Program-made: the position numbers and the translations under genes
The notes under the pieces: generated by a model
Databases searched by the model: none
What the model was told of the DNA's origin: nothing
Seen by the model: the letters and a program-made list of their open reading frames with translations, nothing else
Part shown: positions 8,413-20,300 of the stretch, piece by piece
Position numbering within the stretch: the first letter of the stretch is position 1
Layout: the number at the start of each line of letters is the position of its first letter
Assembly: GCF_005771435.1 (NCBI RefSeq)
Contig: NZ_VANI01000001.1
Span: forward strand, 62,001-126,000
Length of the DNA: 64,000 nucleotides
Direction: 5' to 3'
DNA from: Microbulbifer harenosus
Lineage (GTDB): Bacteria > Pseudomonadota > Gammaproteobacteria > Pseudomonadales > Cellvibrionaceae

Positions 8413-9957
8413 GTGATTATTGCCATTCCAAAGGAGACGGCGCCGGGCGAGGCGCGGGTTGCGGCAACGCCAGCCAGCGTACTGCGACTGCAATCGCTGG
8501 GCTTTGATGTTGTGATTGAGCAGGGCGCCGGGGAGGCCGCAAACTTCCCCGATGCGGAATATGAAAAAGCGGGTGCCAAAATTTGCGCCAACGCGGCCGA
8601 CTGCCTGAGCCAGGCCGGTCTGGTTCTGAAAGTACAGGGGCCGACCGACGCGGAGCTGGAGCTGATCCCCAGCGGCGCCACCCTGATTTCCTTCCTGAAG
8701 CCCGCGCAGAACGGCGAGCTGCTGCAGAAACTGGCGGACAGAAACATCAACGCGCTGGCGGTGGAATCTATTCCGCGTATTTCCCGCGCGCAGAAGATGG
8801 ACGCGCTGAGTTCCATGGCGAACATCGCCGGTTACCGCGCGGTGATTGAGGCAGCCCACGAGTTTGGTCGCTTCTTCACCGGCCAGATCACCGCCGCCGG
8901 CAAGATCCCGCCGGCCAAGGTGCTGGTGATCGGCGCCGGTGTGGCGGGCCTTTCCGCCATCGGTACCGCCAAGAGCATGGGCGCCATCGTGCGGGCCTTC
9001 GACACCCGCCCGGAAGTGCGCGAGCAGGTGGAATCCATGGGAGCGGAATTCCTCACCGTGGAGATTGAGGAAGACGGCTCCGGCACCGGCGGTTACGCCA
9101 AGCAGATGTCGAAAGAATTCATCGATGCCGAGATGGCCCTGTTCCGCGAGCAGGCCAAGGAAGTGGACATCGTCATCACCACCGCGCTGATTCCTGGAAA
9201 ACCGGCGCCGAAGCTGTGGTTGGCGGACATGGTCGATACCATGGCCGATGGCTCTGTGGTGGTGGATCTGGCCGCGGAAATGGGCGGCAACTGCGACTAC
9301 ACCGAAGCGGACAAGAAAGTGGTGAAGAGCGGCGTGACCATTCTCGGTTACACCAACCTGGCGAGCCGTGCGGCCACCCAGTCTTCTACCCTGTACGCCA
9401 CCAACCTCTGCCACCTGCTGACGGACATGACTCCGGAGAAGAATGGCGAGATCAATATCAACTTCGACGATGAGGCGATCCGCGGTGCCACCGTGGTGAA
9501 GGAAGGCTCGATCACCTGGCCGCCGCCCCCGCCGAAACTGTCCGCTGCGCCGCAGAAACCGAAAGAGACCGCGCCGCAAATCAAGGTGGAACCGAAGCCG
9601 GAGAAGAAGACTTCTCCGCTGTCACTGGTGGCCTTCTGGGCCGTGGCCGGCGCGCTGTTGCTGGCGCTGGGTAAATCCGCGCCGGCGGACTTCGTCGCCC
9701 ACTTCACCGTATTCGTGCTGTCGATCTTTATCGGCTGGCAGGTGATCTGGAACGTGTCCCACGCCCTGCACACGCCGCTGATGAGTGTGACCAACGCCAT
9801 CTCCGGTATCGTCATCATCGGTGCGCTGCTGCAGGTGGGCGCCACCGGTTCCCTGCTGGTGACCGTGCTGGCCTTCGTGGGGGTACTGTTTGCCAGTATC
9901 AACATCTTCGGTGGCTTCTTCGTAACCCACCGTATGCTGAAAATGTTCCGTCGATAA
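8413..9957 (+). CDS. pntA: NAD(P) transhydrogenase subunit alpha
   Basis: This subunit of the proton-translocating transhydrogenase moves hydride between NADH and NADP+ using the proton motive force. It begins with GTG, with GGGAG at 8400-8404. The N-terminal dI domain ([20 protein letters not shown]) binds NAD(H), with the Rossmann signature [23 protein letters not shown] proline-rich linker (PPPPPKL) leads into four C-terminal transmembrane helices. At 514 residues it is the fused alpha form seen in E. coli (about 510) rather than the split PntAA/PntAB of many alphaproteobacteria. pntB follows 12 bp downstream. Confidence 0.97.
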   Translation: MIIAIPKETAPGEARVAATPASVLRLQSLGFDVVIEQGAGEAANFPDAEYEKAGAKICANAADCLSQAGLVLKVQGPTDAELELIPSGATLISFLKPAQNGELLQKLADRNINALAVESIPRISRAQKMDALSSMANIAGYRAVIEAAHEFGRFFTGQITAAGKIPPAKVLVIGAGVAGLSAIGTAKSMGAIVRAFDTRPEVREQVESMGAEFLTVEIEEDGSGTGGYAKQMSKEFIDAEMALFREQAKEVDIVITTALIPGKPAPKLWLADMVDTMADGSVVVDLAAEMGGNCDYTEADKKVVKSGVTILGYTNLASRAATQSSTLYATNLCHLLTDMTPEKNGEININFDDEAIRGATVVKEGSITWPPPPPKLSAAPQKPKETAPQIKVEPKPEKKTSPLSLVAFWAVAGALLLALGKSAPADFVAHFTVFVLSIFIGWQVIWNVSHALHTPLMSVTNAISGIVIIGALLQVGATGSLLVTVLAFVGVLFASINIFGGFFVTHRMLKMFRR

Positions 9958-9969
9958 GGAGAAACAGAC

Positions 9970-11367
9970 ATGAACAGTGTTATATCCATGGCCTATCTGT
10001 TCTCCGCGGTGATGTTCATCCTGAGCCTCGGCGGACTGTCCACACACGAGACCGCAAGACGCGGAAACTACTACGGCATGGTGGGGATGGCGGTTGCCAT
10101 CATCGCCACCGTGGCCGGCATCACCTCCGGCGCCTACCTGCCAGTGGCCATCGCCATGGGCGTGGGCGCGGTGGTGGGTATCCACTTGGCGCGCAAGGTC
10201 GAGATGACCGCAATGCCACAGCTGGTTGCCCTGCTGCACAGCTTTGTTGGCCTGGCGGCGGTGCTGATCGGTTGGGGTGGTTACCTCGACCCGCGTGTGA
10301 ACCTGGTGGGTGCGGCCCATATCGTGCACAACACCGAGATCTTCATCGGTGTGTTCATCGGTGCCATCACTCTGACCGGTTCCATCGTCGCCTTCGGCAA
10401 ACTGCAGGGGCTGATCTCCGGCAAACCGCTGATGCTGCCGGCGCGCCACTGGCTGAACCTGATCGCGATTCTGGTGTGCGTGCTGCTGGGTGCCTGGTTT
10501 ATTCCGGCGGATGTGGGCCCCACCACCATCGTCTATCTGCTGGTGATGACCTCCATCGCGCTGCTGCTGGGTATCCACCTGATCGCCGCGATTGGCGGTG
10601 CGGATATGCCGGTGGTGATCTCCATGTTGAACAGCTACTCCGGTTGGGCCGCCGCTGCCACTGGCTTCATGCTGAGTAACGACCTGCTGATCGTGATCGG
10701 CGCGCTGGTGGGCTCCTCTGGTGCCATCCTCAGTTACATCATGTGCCGCGGCATGAACCGCTCCTTTATCAGCGTGATCCTGGGTGGCTTCGGCTCCGAC
10801 GGTGAAGTCGCCGGCGGTGACGGCGAAGTGGAAGGCGAAGTGGTTGCCACCTCACACGACGAGCTGGCGGAAGACCTGCGCAACGCCGAGAGCATCGTGA
10901 TCGTGCCCGGCTTCGGTATGGCCGTGGCCCACGCGCAGCAGGCGGTGAGCGACCTCACCGACAAACTGCGCAAGGCCGGCAAAACCGTGCGCTTCGGTAT
11001 CCACCCGGTGGCGGGCCGCCTGCCCGGGCACATGAACGTACTGCTGGCGGAAGCTAACGTGCCCTACGACATCGTGCTGGAAATGGAAGAGATCAACGAC
11101 GACCTGCCGAAAACCGATCTGGTTCTGGTCATCGGTGCCAACGACACCGTCAACCCGGATGCGGTGGAAAAACCCGGATCTCCCATCGCCGGTATGCCGG
11201 TGCTGGAAGTGTGGAAGGCCGGCAAAGTGGTGGTGCTGAAGCGCTCCATGGCTTCCGGCTACGCCGGCGTCGCCAACCCGCTGTTCTACAAAGAAAACTC
11301 GCGCATGCTGTTCGGCGATGCGAAAGAGAGCCTGCAGAGCGTACTGGGTAAGCTGAACCCGGCCTGA
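9970..11367 (+). CDS. pntB: NAD(P) transhydrogenase subunit beta
   Basis: The beta subunit supplies most of the membrane domain and the NADP(H)-binding dIII domain. The N-terminal two thirds hold about eight to nine transmembrane helices. The C-terminal domain shows [35 protein letters not shown] and IGANDTVNP, all classical NADP-binding elements. The length is 465 residues, against about 462 in E. coli. AAGGAG at 9955-9960 overlaps the pntA stop and is the likely ribosome site. An intrinsic terminator follows at 11399-11427. Confidence 0.97.
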   Translation: MNSVISMAYLFSAVMFILSLGGLSTHETARRGNYYGMVGMAVAIIATVAGITSGAYLPVAIAMGVGAVVGIHLARKVEMTAMPQLVALLHSFVGLAAVLIGWGGYLDPRVNLVGAAHIVHNTEIFIGVFIGAITLTGSIVAFGKLQGLISGKPLMLPARHWLNLIAILVCVLLGAWFIPADVGPTTIVYLLVMTSIALLLGIHLIAAIGGADMPVVISMLNSYSGWAAAATGFMLSNDLLIVIGALVGSSGAILSYIMCRGMNRSFISVILGGFGSDGEVAGGDGEVEGEVVATSHDELAEDLRNAESIVIVPGFGMAVAHAQQAVSDLTDKLRKAGKTVRFGIHPVAGRLPGHMNVLLAEANVPYDIVLEMEEINDDLPKTDLVLVIGANDTVNPDAVEKPGSPIAGMPVLEVWKAGKVVVLKRSMASGYAGVANPLFYKENSRMLFGDAKESLQSVLGKLNPA

Positions 11368-11398
11368 TTACTTAAAGAGTAATTCGGCATCCTTTGTG

Positions 11399-11427
11399 AA
11401 GCGGCCCCGCAAGGTGGCCGCTTTTTT
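11399..11427 (+). terminator. Intrinsic terminator after pntB
   Basis: The stem AGCGGCC (11400-11406) pairs with GGCCGCT (11416-11422), with a 9-nt loop, and runs directly into a T tract (11422-11427). It lies about 32 bp after the pntB stop. Confidence 0.88.
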
Positions 11428-11536
11428 GTGTGTGTTTCGGCCGGTTTCACCGGTCTCGATCATTGGTCAGGCCGGTGGTAACCTATGGCGCCTGTCTAAC
11501 AACCACAAAACGACCCGACAATAAAAAGATTTCCCT

Positions 11537-13528
11537 ATGCCGGCTGAAACGCATTTTTTCCCCGATTCTCTGAAACAGACCCTGCGTGGTTCCCTGGTTG
11601 CCGCTCTGATGGCGGTGCTTTCCGCCTGTGGCGGTGGGGGATCCGGTGGCGGCTCCGGCAGCAGCGGCGACAACAATCAACCGCCGATCGTCCCGGCGCC
11701 CGCGGTACTTGTTCTGAGTGGCGACACCAGCGCCGAAGTGGGCGACTCGGTAGGTGTGGTGGCGAGTGTTTCTGAGCTGGGTTACAACCGTTTTCGATGG
11801 GAGCAGCTGTCTGGCCCCGCGCTCGGCAACCTCGCAGGTAACGGCACCGCGGGTATCAGTTTTGATGCTCCCTTCCGAGGCTCATACCGTTTTCGCCTGA
11901 CCGCCAGCAGTCCTACAGGTGAGGACCTGGTAGATACTTTTGATATCAATGTGGATGCGGGAAGTTCAGGTTCTAGTGTGCAACTCAGAGCGGACCGCGC
12001 GGTGAGTGAAGGTGCAGAATTTTCTCTGCGCCTAAATGCAAGCAACTACTCCGGTGAAGTCACCTCTTGGGGTTTCGAACAGATTTCCGGCCCTCGGGCC
12101 TCGCTGAATGAAGACGACTCCGGTCAACCGATACTATTTGTCACCGCGCCCAAAGTCACCGGTGATCAGGTGCTGACATTCCGCGGCACCCTGGAAACCA
12201 CCACCGGTTCTTTTTCCGACATCGCTTACGTGGTGGTGCAGGATCGCCCGGAAGTGACCAGCGAATACTTTTGTGATGGCACTGGCGATTACTGCGCAAC
12301 GACTAGTCCCCTAAACCCGGTATACAGCTATCGCGCCCAGAGCCCGTATGGCGATCGGTTGGCGGCGTGCGTTTACTCAAATCAATTAGGGGATGACAAT
12401 TTCTGTACGCTCGGCCAGCTGCCGGTAATAGGCATGGAAAACAGTGCACCGAGTGTGGACTTGATTATGGATCACGTGCTGGTGTCGCACGACTGGATGG
12501 GAGCGCGGTTCGAACGTTTCCTGAAGGAATTGGATCCCTATGGGGATTTCGCCAATCTGCTGCGTGCGACCACGGCCATCGTCATTTCCAGCGATATTCG
12601 CCCATCGTTTTACTGGTCGCTCACCGGTGCCATCTATCTCGATCCGGAGAGTCTTTGGCTGACGCCGGAGGAGCGGGACGTGATCAACGAGCAGCCGGAT
12701 TATCGCAGTGGATTCGGATCGGAGCTGCGATTTGTTACACCGTGGCGCTACGTAAAAAACAATAACTACGCCTTTGCAAGCTATTACCCGGCGGATCGTA
12801 ACAGTCGCCCCTTCAGCGACCTTGAGGCGGATCTGGGCTCCCTGCTGTACCACGAACTGGCCCATGCCAACGATGCGATGTCGCAGGCGAAAATAAACCG
12901 CGGCCTGGACCGCCAGGATATTTTCTTTAATCAGGCTCAGAGCGGATCTGTTGTCAACAAATCCGTCAGCGCGGTGAACGGACTGCAGTCGGAACAGCTC
13001 TTTGCGCTGGCGGAGGTACGCTACCGCGGCGAGCCGGCCACGCTGGAGCAGAGAACCTACTCTCCCCAAGATGTTGCCGGATTCTTTTTCCCTGATACCG
13101 CAACCGACTTCTATGCCTACGTCACACCCTGGGAAGACACCGCGATGCTGTTTGAGGAGACCATGATGAGTCTCCGCTTCGGTATCGAGCGCGATGTAGC
13201 CGTCACCAACAGTCCGACGAGCCCGACGTCGGCGGATGATTTCGTCGTTTACCAGGGCCAACGCGGTCGCATCGGTGCCGGGCGTATCCGCGCCCGCGCC
13301 AGCACCGCGGTGCAGTGGCTGTTGCCGGAAGCCTGGGCCAGTGCGGATGCGCACCTGCAATCCCTGATTCCGGTGGCGCTTTGCTCTGGCGAAGGCTGGG
13401 GGCAAAACCTGAACCCCGCGTGCGAAGGCCAGTCCGGCCTGCTGCGTTTCGCTGCGCCGCAACCCAGTGGAGCGATCCCTATGCCCACGGAGTTGCCGCG
13501 TAGTTTCCTGCCTCCGACACGTTTCTGA
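11537..13528 (+). CDS. Surface lipoprotein with HELAH zincin-like motif
   Basis: This is a 663-residue predicted lipoprotein. The lipobox VLSAC places the lipidated Cys at residue 31, followed by a Gly/Ser-rich linker. Residues about 55-250 look like two beta-sandwich (PKD/Ig-like) domains, for example FRWEQLSGPALGNLAG and WGFEQISGPRASL. The C-terminal half contains HELAH at residues 439-443 (HExxH), which suggests a zinc metallopeptidase fold. A glutamate-containing downstream segment (LFALAEVRYRGE) could supply a further ligand. I do not recognise a named family. It has its own spacing (169 bp after pntB) and probably its own promoter. The function as a peptidase is only inferred from the motif. 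Confidence 0.7.
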   Translation: MPAETHFFPDSLKQTLRGSLVAALMAVLSACGGGGSGGGSGSSGDNNQPPIVPAPAVLVLSGDTSAEVGDSVGVVASVSELGYNRFRWEQLSGPALGNLAGNGTAGISFDAPFRGSYRFRLTASSPTGEDLVDTFDINVDAGSSGSSVQLRADRAVSEGAEFSLRLNASNYSGEVTSWGFEQISGPRASLNEDDSGQPILFVTAPKVTGDQVLTFRGTLETTTGSFSDIAYVVVQDRPEVTSEYFCDGTGDYCATTSPLNPVYSYRAQSPYGDRLAACVYSNQLGDDNFCTLGQLPVIGMENSAPSVDLIMDHVLVSHDWMGARFERFLKELDPYGDFANLLRATTAIVISSDIRPSFYWSLTGAIYLDPESLWLTPEERDVINEQPDYRSGFGSELRFVTPWRYVKNNNYAFASYYPADRNSRPFSDLEADLGSLLYHELAHANDAMSQAKINRGLDRQDIFFNQAQSGSVVNKSVSAVNGLQSEQLFALAEVRYRGEPATLEQRTYSPQDVAGFFFPDTATDFYAYVTPWEDTAMLFEETMMSLRFGIERDVAVTNSPTSPTSADDFVVYQGQRGRIGAGRIRARASTAVQWLLPEAWASADAHLQSLIPVALCSGEGWGQNLNPACEGQSGLLRFAAPQPSGAIPMPTELPRSFLPPTRF

Positions 13529-13584
13529 ACGGCAATGTTTACTTCGACTGAATAATGAATCACAGACCAATGATGAGAGGTGTT

Positions 13585-14358
13585 ATGAAAATTTTGAAAC
13601 AGCTGTTCACTGTGAGTGCACTGCTTGCAGCCGGCGCAACGTGCGCGGCGGATTCAGAAACCACCGTCTTCATGGCCGGCGACTCAACCATGGCTATCAA
13701 GGAAATCAAGGATTACCCGGAGACCGGCTGGGGTGTACCTTTCGCGGTATTTTTCGAGGATTCCGTCAAGGTCGACAACCGCGCAATGAACGGTCGCAGC
13801 ACCCGGACCTTTATTGAGGAAGGACGCTGGGCCGGCATCATGGATGAACTCAAGGCGGGCGATTATGTAATCATCCAGTTCGGTCACAACGACGAGTCGG
13901 AAAGCAAGAAAGACCGCTACACCACCCCGGAACAGTACAAAATCAACCTGTCCCGTTTCATCAACGATGTGCGCAAGGCCAAGGCCGAGCCCATCTTGAT
14001 GTCGCCCATCACCCGCCGTTATTTCGAGGGTGAGCACAAAATCAAGCACACCCACCCCTACGCACCGCTGGTACGGGAAGTGGCTGCTGAGGAAAAAGTA
14101 GAGTTCATCGATATGGAAGTGGTCACCCGCGAGTACTTCCAGGCCATGGGCGACCGGGACAGCGCGCTGCGCTTTATGCACATCGCCCCGGACCTGCACC
14201 CGAATTACCCGGTGGGGGTGCGCGACGATACTCACCTGAACAACCTCGGTGCGCGTGAAGTGGCGCAACTGGTGCTGGCGGAACTGCGCAAGCGCGAGCA
14301 CCCTCTGGCCAAGCGTCTGCGCAACGCGGACCCGAAGCATCTGGCGCTGAAATACTGA
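13585..14358 (+). CDS. SGNH/GDSL acetylesterase, rhamnogalacturonan acetylesterase-like
   Basis: This exported SGNH-family esterase probably removes acetyl groups from plant or algal polysaccharide (CE12-like). The start at 13585 has GAGAGG at 13575-13580 and gives a clean signal peptide (about residues 1-22, TCAADS). The earlier in-frame ATG at 13555 would spoil that signal. Catalytic blocks are FMAGDST with nucleophile Ser34, QFGHNDE (Gly and Asn of the oxyanion hole) and DDTHLNNLG, giving the Asp-x-x-His pair. The length of 257 residues fits RhgT/YxiM-type enzymes. The neighbouring genes do not indicate a polysaccharide locus, so the substrate is open. Confidence 0.85.
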   Translation: MKILKQLFTVSALLAAGATCAADSETTVFMAGDSTMAIKEIKDYPETGWGVPFAVFFEDSVKVDNRAMNGRSTRTFIEEGRWAGIMDELKAGDYVIIQFGHNDESESKKDRYTTPEQYKINLSRFINDVRKAKAEPILMSPITRRYFEGEHKIKHTHPYAPLVREVAAEEKVEFIDMEVVTREYFQAMGDRDSALRFMHIAPDLHPNYPVGVRDDTHLNNLGAREVAQLVLAELRKREHPLAKRLRNADPKHLALKY

Positions 14359-14442
14359 GAATCAGTCTGGCCGGTCAGGATGTATCCGAGTTGTCGGAAG
14401 CGTCTTGAGGCAGGGGAGGCCGACGATAGCGGTTGTGGCAGT

Positions 14443-14465
14443 GGGCCGGTTCCGGGAACCGGCCC
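14443..14465. terminator. Strong hairpin between convergent genes
   Basis: GGGCCGGTTCC (14443-14453) and GGAACCGGCCC (14455-14465) form a perfect 11-bp inverted repeat between the esterase and the convergent yhbY. There is no T-run on either side. It may act as a bidirectional transcript end or an mRNA 3' stabiliser, but the terminator call is tentative. Confidence 0.5.
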
Positions 14466-14486
14466 GAGGGCGTCAAAGCCGGCGGA

Positions 14487-14789
14487 TCAACGCAGCAGGT
14501 TGGACAGCTTGGCGTTGGGCTTGTCCGCCTTGCGGAAGATCAGCGCGATCTTGCCGATTTCCTGCACCAGCTCCGCGCCGCTCTGCTGGCACAGCTCCGC
14601 GATCAGCTCACGGCGTGCGTCGCGGTCGTTCACGGCCAGTTTTACCTTGATCAGCTCGTGGTCGTTGAGGGCGCGATTCAGTTCTTCCGCCACTCCCTCG
14701 GTCAGGCCTTTCTCGGCAAGCGTGACCACGGGCTTGAGATTATGACCGATAGTGCGCAAGGCTTTTTTGCGGTCGGCGGTTAAAGGCAT
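14487..14789 (-). CDS. yhbY: Ribosome assembly RNA-binding protein YhbY
   Basis: This is a small CRM-domain protein that binds pre-50S ribosomal RNA. The sequence from MPLTADRKKALRTIGHNLKP through GKIALIFRKA is typical, and the 100-residue length matches the family (E. coli 97). I chose the ATG at 14789 rather than 14801 because MPLTADRK aligns with the family start. It is transcribed divergently from rlmE, as in E. coli, where the same divergent pair flanks the ftsH operon. Confidence 0.93.
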   Translation of the reverse strand: MPLTADRKKALRTIGHNLKPVVTLAEKGLTEGVAEELNRALNDHELIKVKLAVNDRDARRELIAELCQQSGAELVQEIGKIALIFRKADKPNAKLSNLLR

Positions 14790-15009
14790 ACAATACTCCA
14801 TCCTTAAATGCGGCAGAGGCTGCCGCTGTGGGCAGGCAGTGCAATTCCCTACGCTGTCTATATATGTGAGCGTAGAGGAACAAAGCCTGCTGTCATACGA
14901 AAGTGTGGTCAGCAGCAGCGTTGCATGTGCCCGCCTCTATCAACCCCGATCCCGGCCTGCCACGCATTGATTGCGGTAGCGCCCGGATTTCAGCGATGTA
15001 TTGTAACTG

Positions 15010-15630
15010 ATGGCCCGATCAAAGAGCAGCCACCGCTGGCTGCGCGAACACTTCAACGACCCCTACGTCAAGCAGTCCCAGAAGGACGGCTACCGCTCGC
15101 GGGCGTCCTACAAACTGCAGGAACTGCAGGAAAAAGACCGCCTGTTCAAGCCCGGCATGACGGTGGTGGACTTGGGGGCGGCCCCTGGCGGCTGGTCCCA
15201 GGTGGCGGCAGAACTTGTTGGTCACAAGGGCCGGGTGCTGGCCTCCGACATCCTGCCGATGGATGCCCTGGCCGGGGTGGACTTTGTGCAGGGGGACTTC
15301 ACCGAGGAAAAGGTGTTCGACGAGCTGCTGGAAAAGCTGGGCGAAGAGCGCGCAGACCTTGTGATTTCCGACATGGCCCCCAATATGAGTGGGATACGCG
15401 CGGCAGACCAGCCCGCTGCCATGTATCTGGTGGAACTGGCCGTGGATATGGCGCGCCAGACCCTGAAACCCGGCGGTGCCTTTGTGGCGAAGGTGTTTCA
15501 GGGCGAGGGGTTTGATGAACTGATCCGCGACCTGCGCAGTCAGTACCAGACGGTGGTCACCCGCAAACCCGGTGCATCCCGTCCGCGTTCCCGCGAGGTC
15601 TACGTAGTTGCCCGCGGTTTTAAGGGCTGA
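15010..15630 (+). CDS. rlmE: 23S rRNA 2'-O-methyltransferase RlmE (FtsJ)
   Basis: This enzyme methylates the 2'-O of U2552 in the A loop of 23S rRNA. The N-terminus ([19 protein letters not shown]) and the SAM-binding motif [17 protein letters not shown] are diagnostic. The catalytic K-D-K-E residues lie in [30 protein letters not shown] and [10 protein letters not shown]. The length is 206 residues (E. coli 209). It is the first gene of the rlmE-ftsH-folP-glmM run, separated from ftsH by 217 bp that contain a -10-like TATACT at 15782-15787. Confidence 0.96.
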   Translation: MARSKSSHRWLREHFNDPYVKQSQKDGYRSRASYKLQELQEKDRLFKPGMTVVDLGAAPGGWSQVAAELVGHKGRVLASDILPMDALAGVDFVQGDFTEEKVFDELLEKLGEERADLVISDMAPNMSGIRAADQPAAMYLVELAVDMARQTLKPGGAFVAKVFQGEGFDELIRDLRSQYQTVVTRKPGASRPRSREVYVVARGFKG

Positions 15631-15847
15631 CTCGCGGTTTCAAGCGCGGATGCCGATACGGGCCGGTGTTTTGGCGCGGGCGACCCGGTATGGTAAAAGG
15701 ATCAAGCGCCAAATCTCCGCGATTGCCCGCCGCCGGTGGCGGCCGGGTGACCGGAGCGACAGGATTACGATTTTCGCCGCCTATACTGGGTGGAATGGAA
15801 TTACCGGCTGAGGCAAACGCCGAAGCTAAGGCAAGAGGGCATACCCT

Positions 15848-17767
<1,920 letters not shown>

Positions 17768-17811
17768 CTGTTTAGCTGGCGCTTTCCGGTGCAATAAACA
17801 AACACCGATCA

Positions 17812-17837
17812 AAAAACGGGCCTCCGGGCCCGTTTTT
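17812..17837 (+). terminator. Intrinsic terminator between ftsH and folP
   Basis: A-run, then CGGGCC (17817-17822), TCCG loop, GGCCCG (17827-17832), then TTTTT (17833-17837). The structure is symmetrical, so it could work in both directions. It sits only 26 bp before the folP ATG, so folP may need its own promoter or read-through. Confidence 0.85.
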
Positions 17838-17862
17838 GTATTTACGACCTGATAACGATTCT

Positions 17863-18699
17863 ATGAAACTGAACTGCGGCAAGCACACCCTCGACCTCTC
17901 CCGTCCCCAGGTGATGGGTATTCTCAATACCACGCCGGACTCCTTCTCCGACGGCGGCAGCTACTACGCCGATGGTGGGCTGGATCTTGATCTGGTGTTG
18001 CACCGCGCAGAACAGATCTGCCGTGAGGGCGGCACTATTGTGGATATCGGCGGCGAATCCACCCGCCCGGGCGCCGCGGTGGTGACCGAGCAGCAGGAGC
18101 TGGATCGCGTGGTACCAGCCGTAGAAGCGATTCACCAGCGGTTCGATGTTGTGATCTCCGTCGACACCAGCACCCCCTCGGTAATGCGAGAATCCGCCGC
18201 CGCGGGCGCCGGCATCATCAACGATGTGCGCGCACTCACGCGCGACGGCGCCCTTGAAGCCGCCGCCGCCACCGGTCTGCCGGTGTGTGTCATGCACATG
18301 CAGGGCGAGCCCGGCTCCATGCAGGCGAACCCGGAGTACCGCGATGTGGTGAGGGAAGTGCGAGCATATCTCGACGAGCGCCTCGCCGCCTGCGTGGCTG
18401 CGGGCATCGCCCGGGAAAAGGTAATCTACGACCCCGGTTTCGGCTTCGGCAAAAACGACCAGCACAACCTGGAACTGCTGCGATGCCTGCCGGAGCTGGC
18501 GCCGCCGGACCAGCCTCTGCTGGTGGGACTGTCGCGCAAATCCATGATCGGCCGCCTGCTGGACCGCGCGGTAGACGAGCGCCTCGCCGGCAGCCTGGCA
18601 CTGGCCATGCTGTCCGCCCAGCGCGGTGCCCATATCATCCGCGTCCACGACGTGGCCGCAACCGCAGATGTGCTGAAATTACTGCAGCTTGCAAGCTGA
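17863..18699 (+). CDS. folP: Dihydropteroate synthase
   Basis: The enzyme condenses p-aminobenzoate with dihydropterin pyrophosphate in folate synthesis and is the target of sulfonamides. Signatures are MGILNTTPDSFSDGG near the N-terminus, DIGGESTRPGA, the SVDTSTPSVMRE stretch and DPGFGFGKN. The length of 278 residues is standard. The ATG at 17863 is chosen because MKLNCGKHTLDLS aligns with the family start. The upstream in-frame codon at 17836 lies inside the terminator. glmM follows after a repeat-containing gap. Confidence 0.96.
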   Translation: MKLNCGKHTLDLSRPQVMGILNTTPDSFSDGGSYYADGGLDLDLVLHRAEQICREGGTIVDIGGESTRPGAAVVTEQQELDRVVPAVEAIHQRFDVVISVDTSTPSVMRESAAAGAGIINDVRALTRDGALEAAAATGLPVCVMHMQGEPGSMQANPEYRDVVREVRAYLDERLAACVAAGIAREKVIYDPGFGFGKNDQHNLELLRCLPELAPPDQPLLVGLSRKSMIGRLLDRAVDERLAGSLALAMLSAQRGAHIIRVHDVAATADVLKLLQLAS

Positions 18700-18772
18700 G
18701 ACCTGTAGGAGTCTGCCTGCAGGCGAACCACTTGTAGGGTGAGACCTTGTAGGAGCCTGCCTGCAGGGGGAA
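18698..18772. repeat. Tandem GTAGGAG REP-like repeats
   Basis: Two near-identical copies of GAGACC(T)TGTAGGAG-C/T-CTGCCTGCAGG lie head to tail (about 18698-18724 and 18742-18767), separated by a degenerate third GTAGGGTGAGACC. Each contains a CTGCCTGCAG imperfect palindrome. The pattern matches the GTAGGAGC...GC REP elements known from Pseudomonas and relatives. They sit between folP and glmM. Confidence 0.7.
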
Positions 18773-18844
18773 CAAAGAAATTTGACCGTAGGTTGGGCCC
18801 AGCACAGCGCACCCGATACGACACCTAGATGTGAGAGTTACAAG

Positions 18845-20191
18845 ATGACAAGAAAATACTTCGGCACCGACGGCATCCGCGGCCAGGTAGGCGAGGGCGC
18901 CATCACCCCGGATTTCATGCTGCGCCTGGGCTACGCCGCCGGCAAGGTGCTCGGCGCCAATCGCCAGGGCAAGGGCCGCAGTCGTATCCTGATCGGCAAG
19001 GACACCCGCGTATCCGGCTACATGTTCGAGGCGGCCCTTGAGGCGGGCCTGATCAACGCCGGCGTCGATGTCGGCCTGCTGGGCCCCATGCCCACCCCGG
19101 CCATCGCCTATCTCACCCGCACCTTCCACGCCCAGGCGGGGATTGTCATCAGCGCCTCCCACAACCCCTATCACGACAACGGCATCAAGTTCTTCAGCAC
19201 CGACGGCAGCAAGCTGCCGGACGAAGTGGAGCTGGAGATCGAAGCGGCGCTGGACCTGCCCATGGAAACCGCCAGCGACCTCGGCAAGGCCTGGCGCATC
19301 GACGACGCCGTCGGCCGCTATATCGAGTTCTGCAAGGCCAGTACGCCCTGGCGCTACTCCCTGCAGGGGCTCAACATCGTGCTCGACTGCGCCAACGGCG
19401 CCACCTACCACATCGCCCCCAAGGTATTCCGCGAGCTGGGTGCCGAGGTGCACGCCATCGGTGTGCAGCCGGACGGCCTCAACATCAACCTGGACTGTGG
19501 CTCCACCAAGCCCCAGCAGCTGCAGAAAGCAGTGATGGAGCGCGGGGCTGACCTCGGTATCGCGTTTGACGGCGACGGCGACCGCGTCATGTTTGTGGAC
19601 CGCCACGGCAATCTGATCGACGGCGACCAGCTGCTGTTCCTCATTGCCATCCATCGCCAGCAGTTCCTCGGCGGCTGCAGCGGCGTGGTCGGCACCCTGA
19701 TGAGCAACTACGGTTTCGAGCTGGCGCTGAAAGAGCGCAAGATCCCCTTCGCCCGCGCCAAGGTGGGGGACCGCTATGTGCTGGAAATGATGTACAAAAA
19801 CGGCTGGTCCCTGGGTGGTGAATCCTCCGGGCATATCGTGTGCACCGACGTGACTACCACCGGCGACGGCATTATCTCCGCCCTGCAGGTACTGCGTGCG
19901 GTGAGCGACTTCGGCGAGTCCCTCGACCAGCTCAGCGAGAAGATGCAGATGCTGCCGCAGCACATGATCAACGTGCGCCTGGCCCGTCGCGACGGCGTGC
20001 TGGAGCACGGCGATGTGCAGGCCGCTGTATCCCACGCGGAGTCCACCCTCGCCAACGACGGCCGTGTGCTGCTGCGCCCGTCCGGCACCGAGCCCCTGAT
20101 CCGGGTAATGGTCGAGGGTAAAGACGCCGCGCTGGTGGAACGTCTGGCGGGGGAAATCGCCAAGGTGGTGGAGCAGGTCGGCAATACCTGA
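18845..20191 (+). CDS. glmM: Phosphoglucosamine mutase
   Basis: This enzyme converts glucosamine-6-phosphate to glucosamine-1-phosphate for UDP-GlcNAc, peptidoglycan and LPS synthesis. Diagnostic segments are [13 protein letters not shown] at the N-terminus, the phosphoserine loop ISASHNP (Ser105), the Mg-binding DGDGDR and the substrate loop GGESSGH. The C-terminal [12 protein letters not shown] binds phosphate. The length is 448 residues, against 445 in E. coli. The ATG at 18845 is chosen over 18782, which would add 21 residues not seen in the family. Confidence 0.97.
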   Translation: MTRKYFGTDGIRGQVGEGAITPDFMLRLGYAAGKVLGANRQGKGRSRILIGKDTRVSGYMFEAALEAGLINAGVDVGLLGPMPTPAIAYLTRTFHAQAGIVISASHNPYHDNGIKFFSTDGSKLPDEVELEIEAALDLPMETASDLGKAWRIDDAVGRYIEFCKASTPWRYSLQGLNIVLDCANGATYHIAPKVFRELGAEVHAIGVQPDGLNINLDCGSTKPQQLQKAVMERGADLGIAFDGDGDRVMFVDRHGNLIDGDQLLFLIAIHRQQFLGGCSGVVGTLMSNYGFELALKERKIPFARAKVGDRYVLEMMYKNGWSLGGESSGHIVCTDVTTTGDGIISALQVLRAVSDFGESLDQLSEKMQMLPQHMINVRLARRDGVLEHGDVQAAVSHAESTLANDGRVLLRPSGTEPLIRVMVEGKDAALVERLAGEIAKVVEQVGNT

Positions 20192-20300
20192 ATCGGCCAG
20201 CGGACTCCGGAAGCCATTGAAAAATCAATAAATATCCGGAAACCCTGGTTGTATGTTCCCGGCAATACCGCTAAGATTTGCGCCCCTTGGAGGAGCACCG

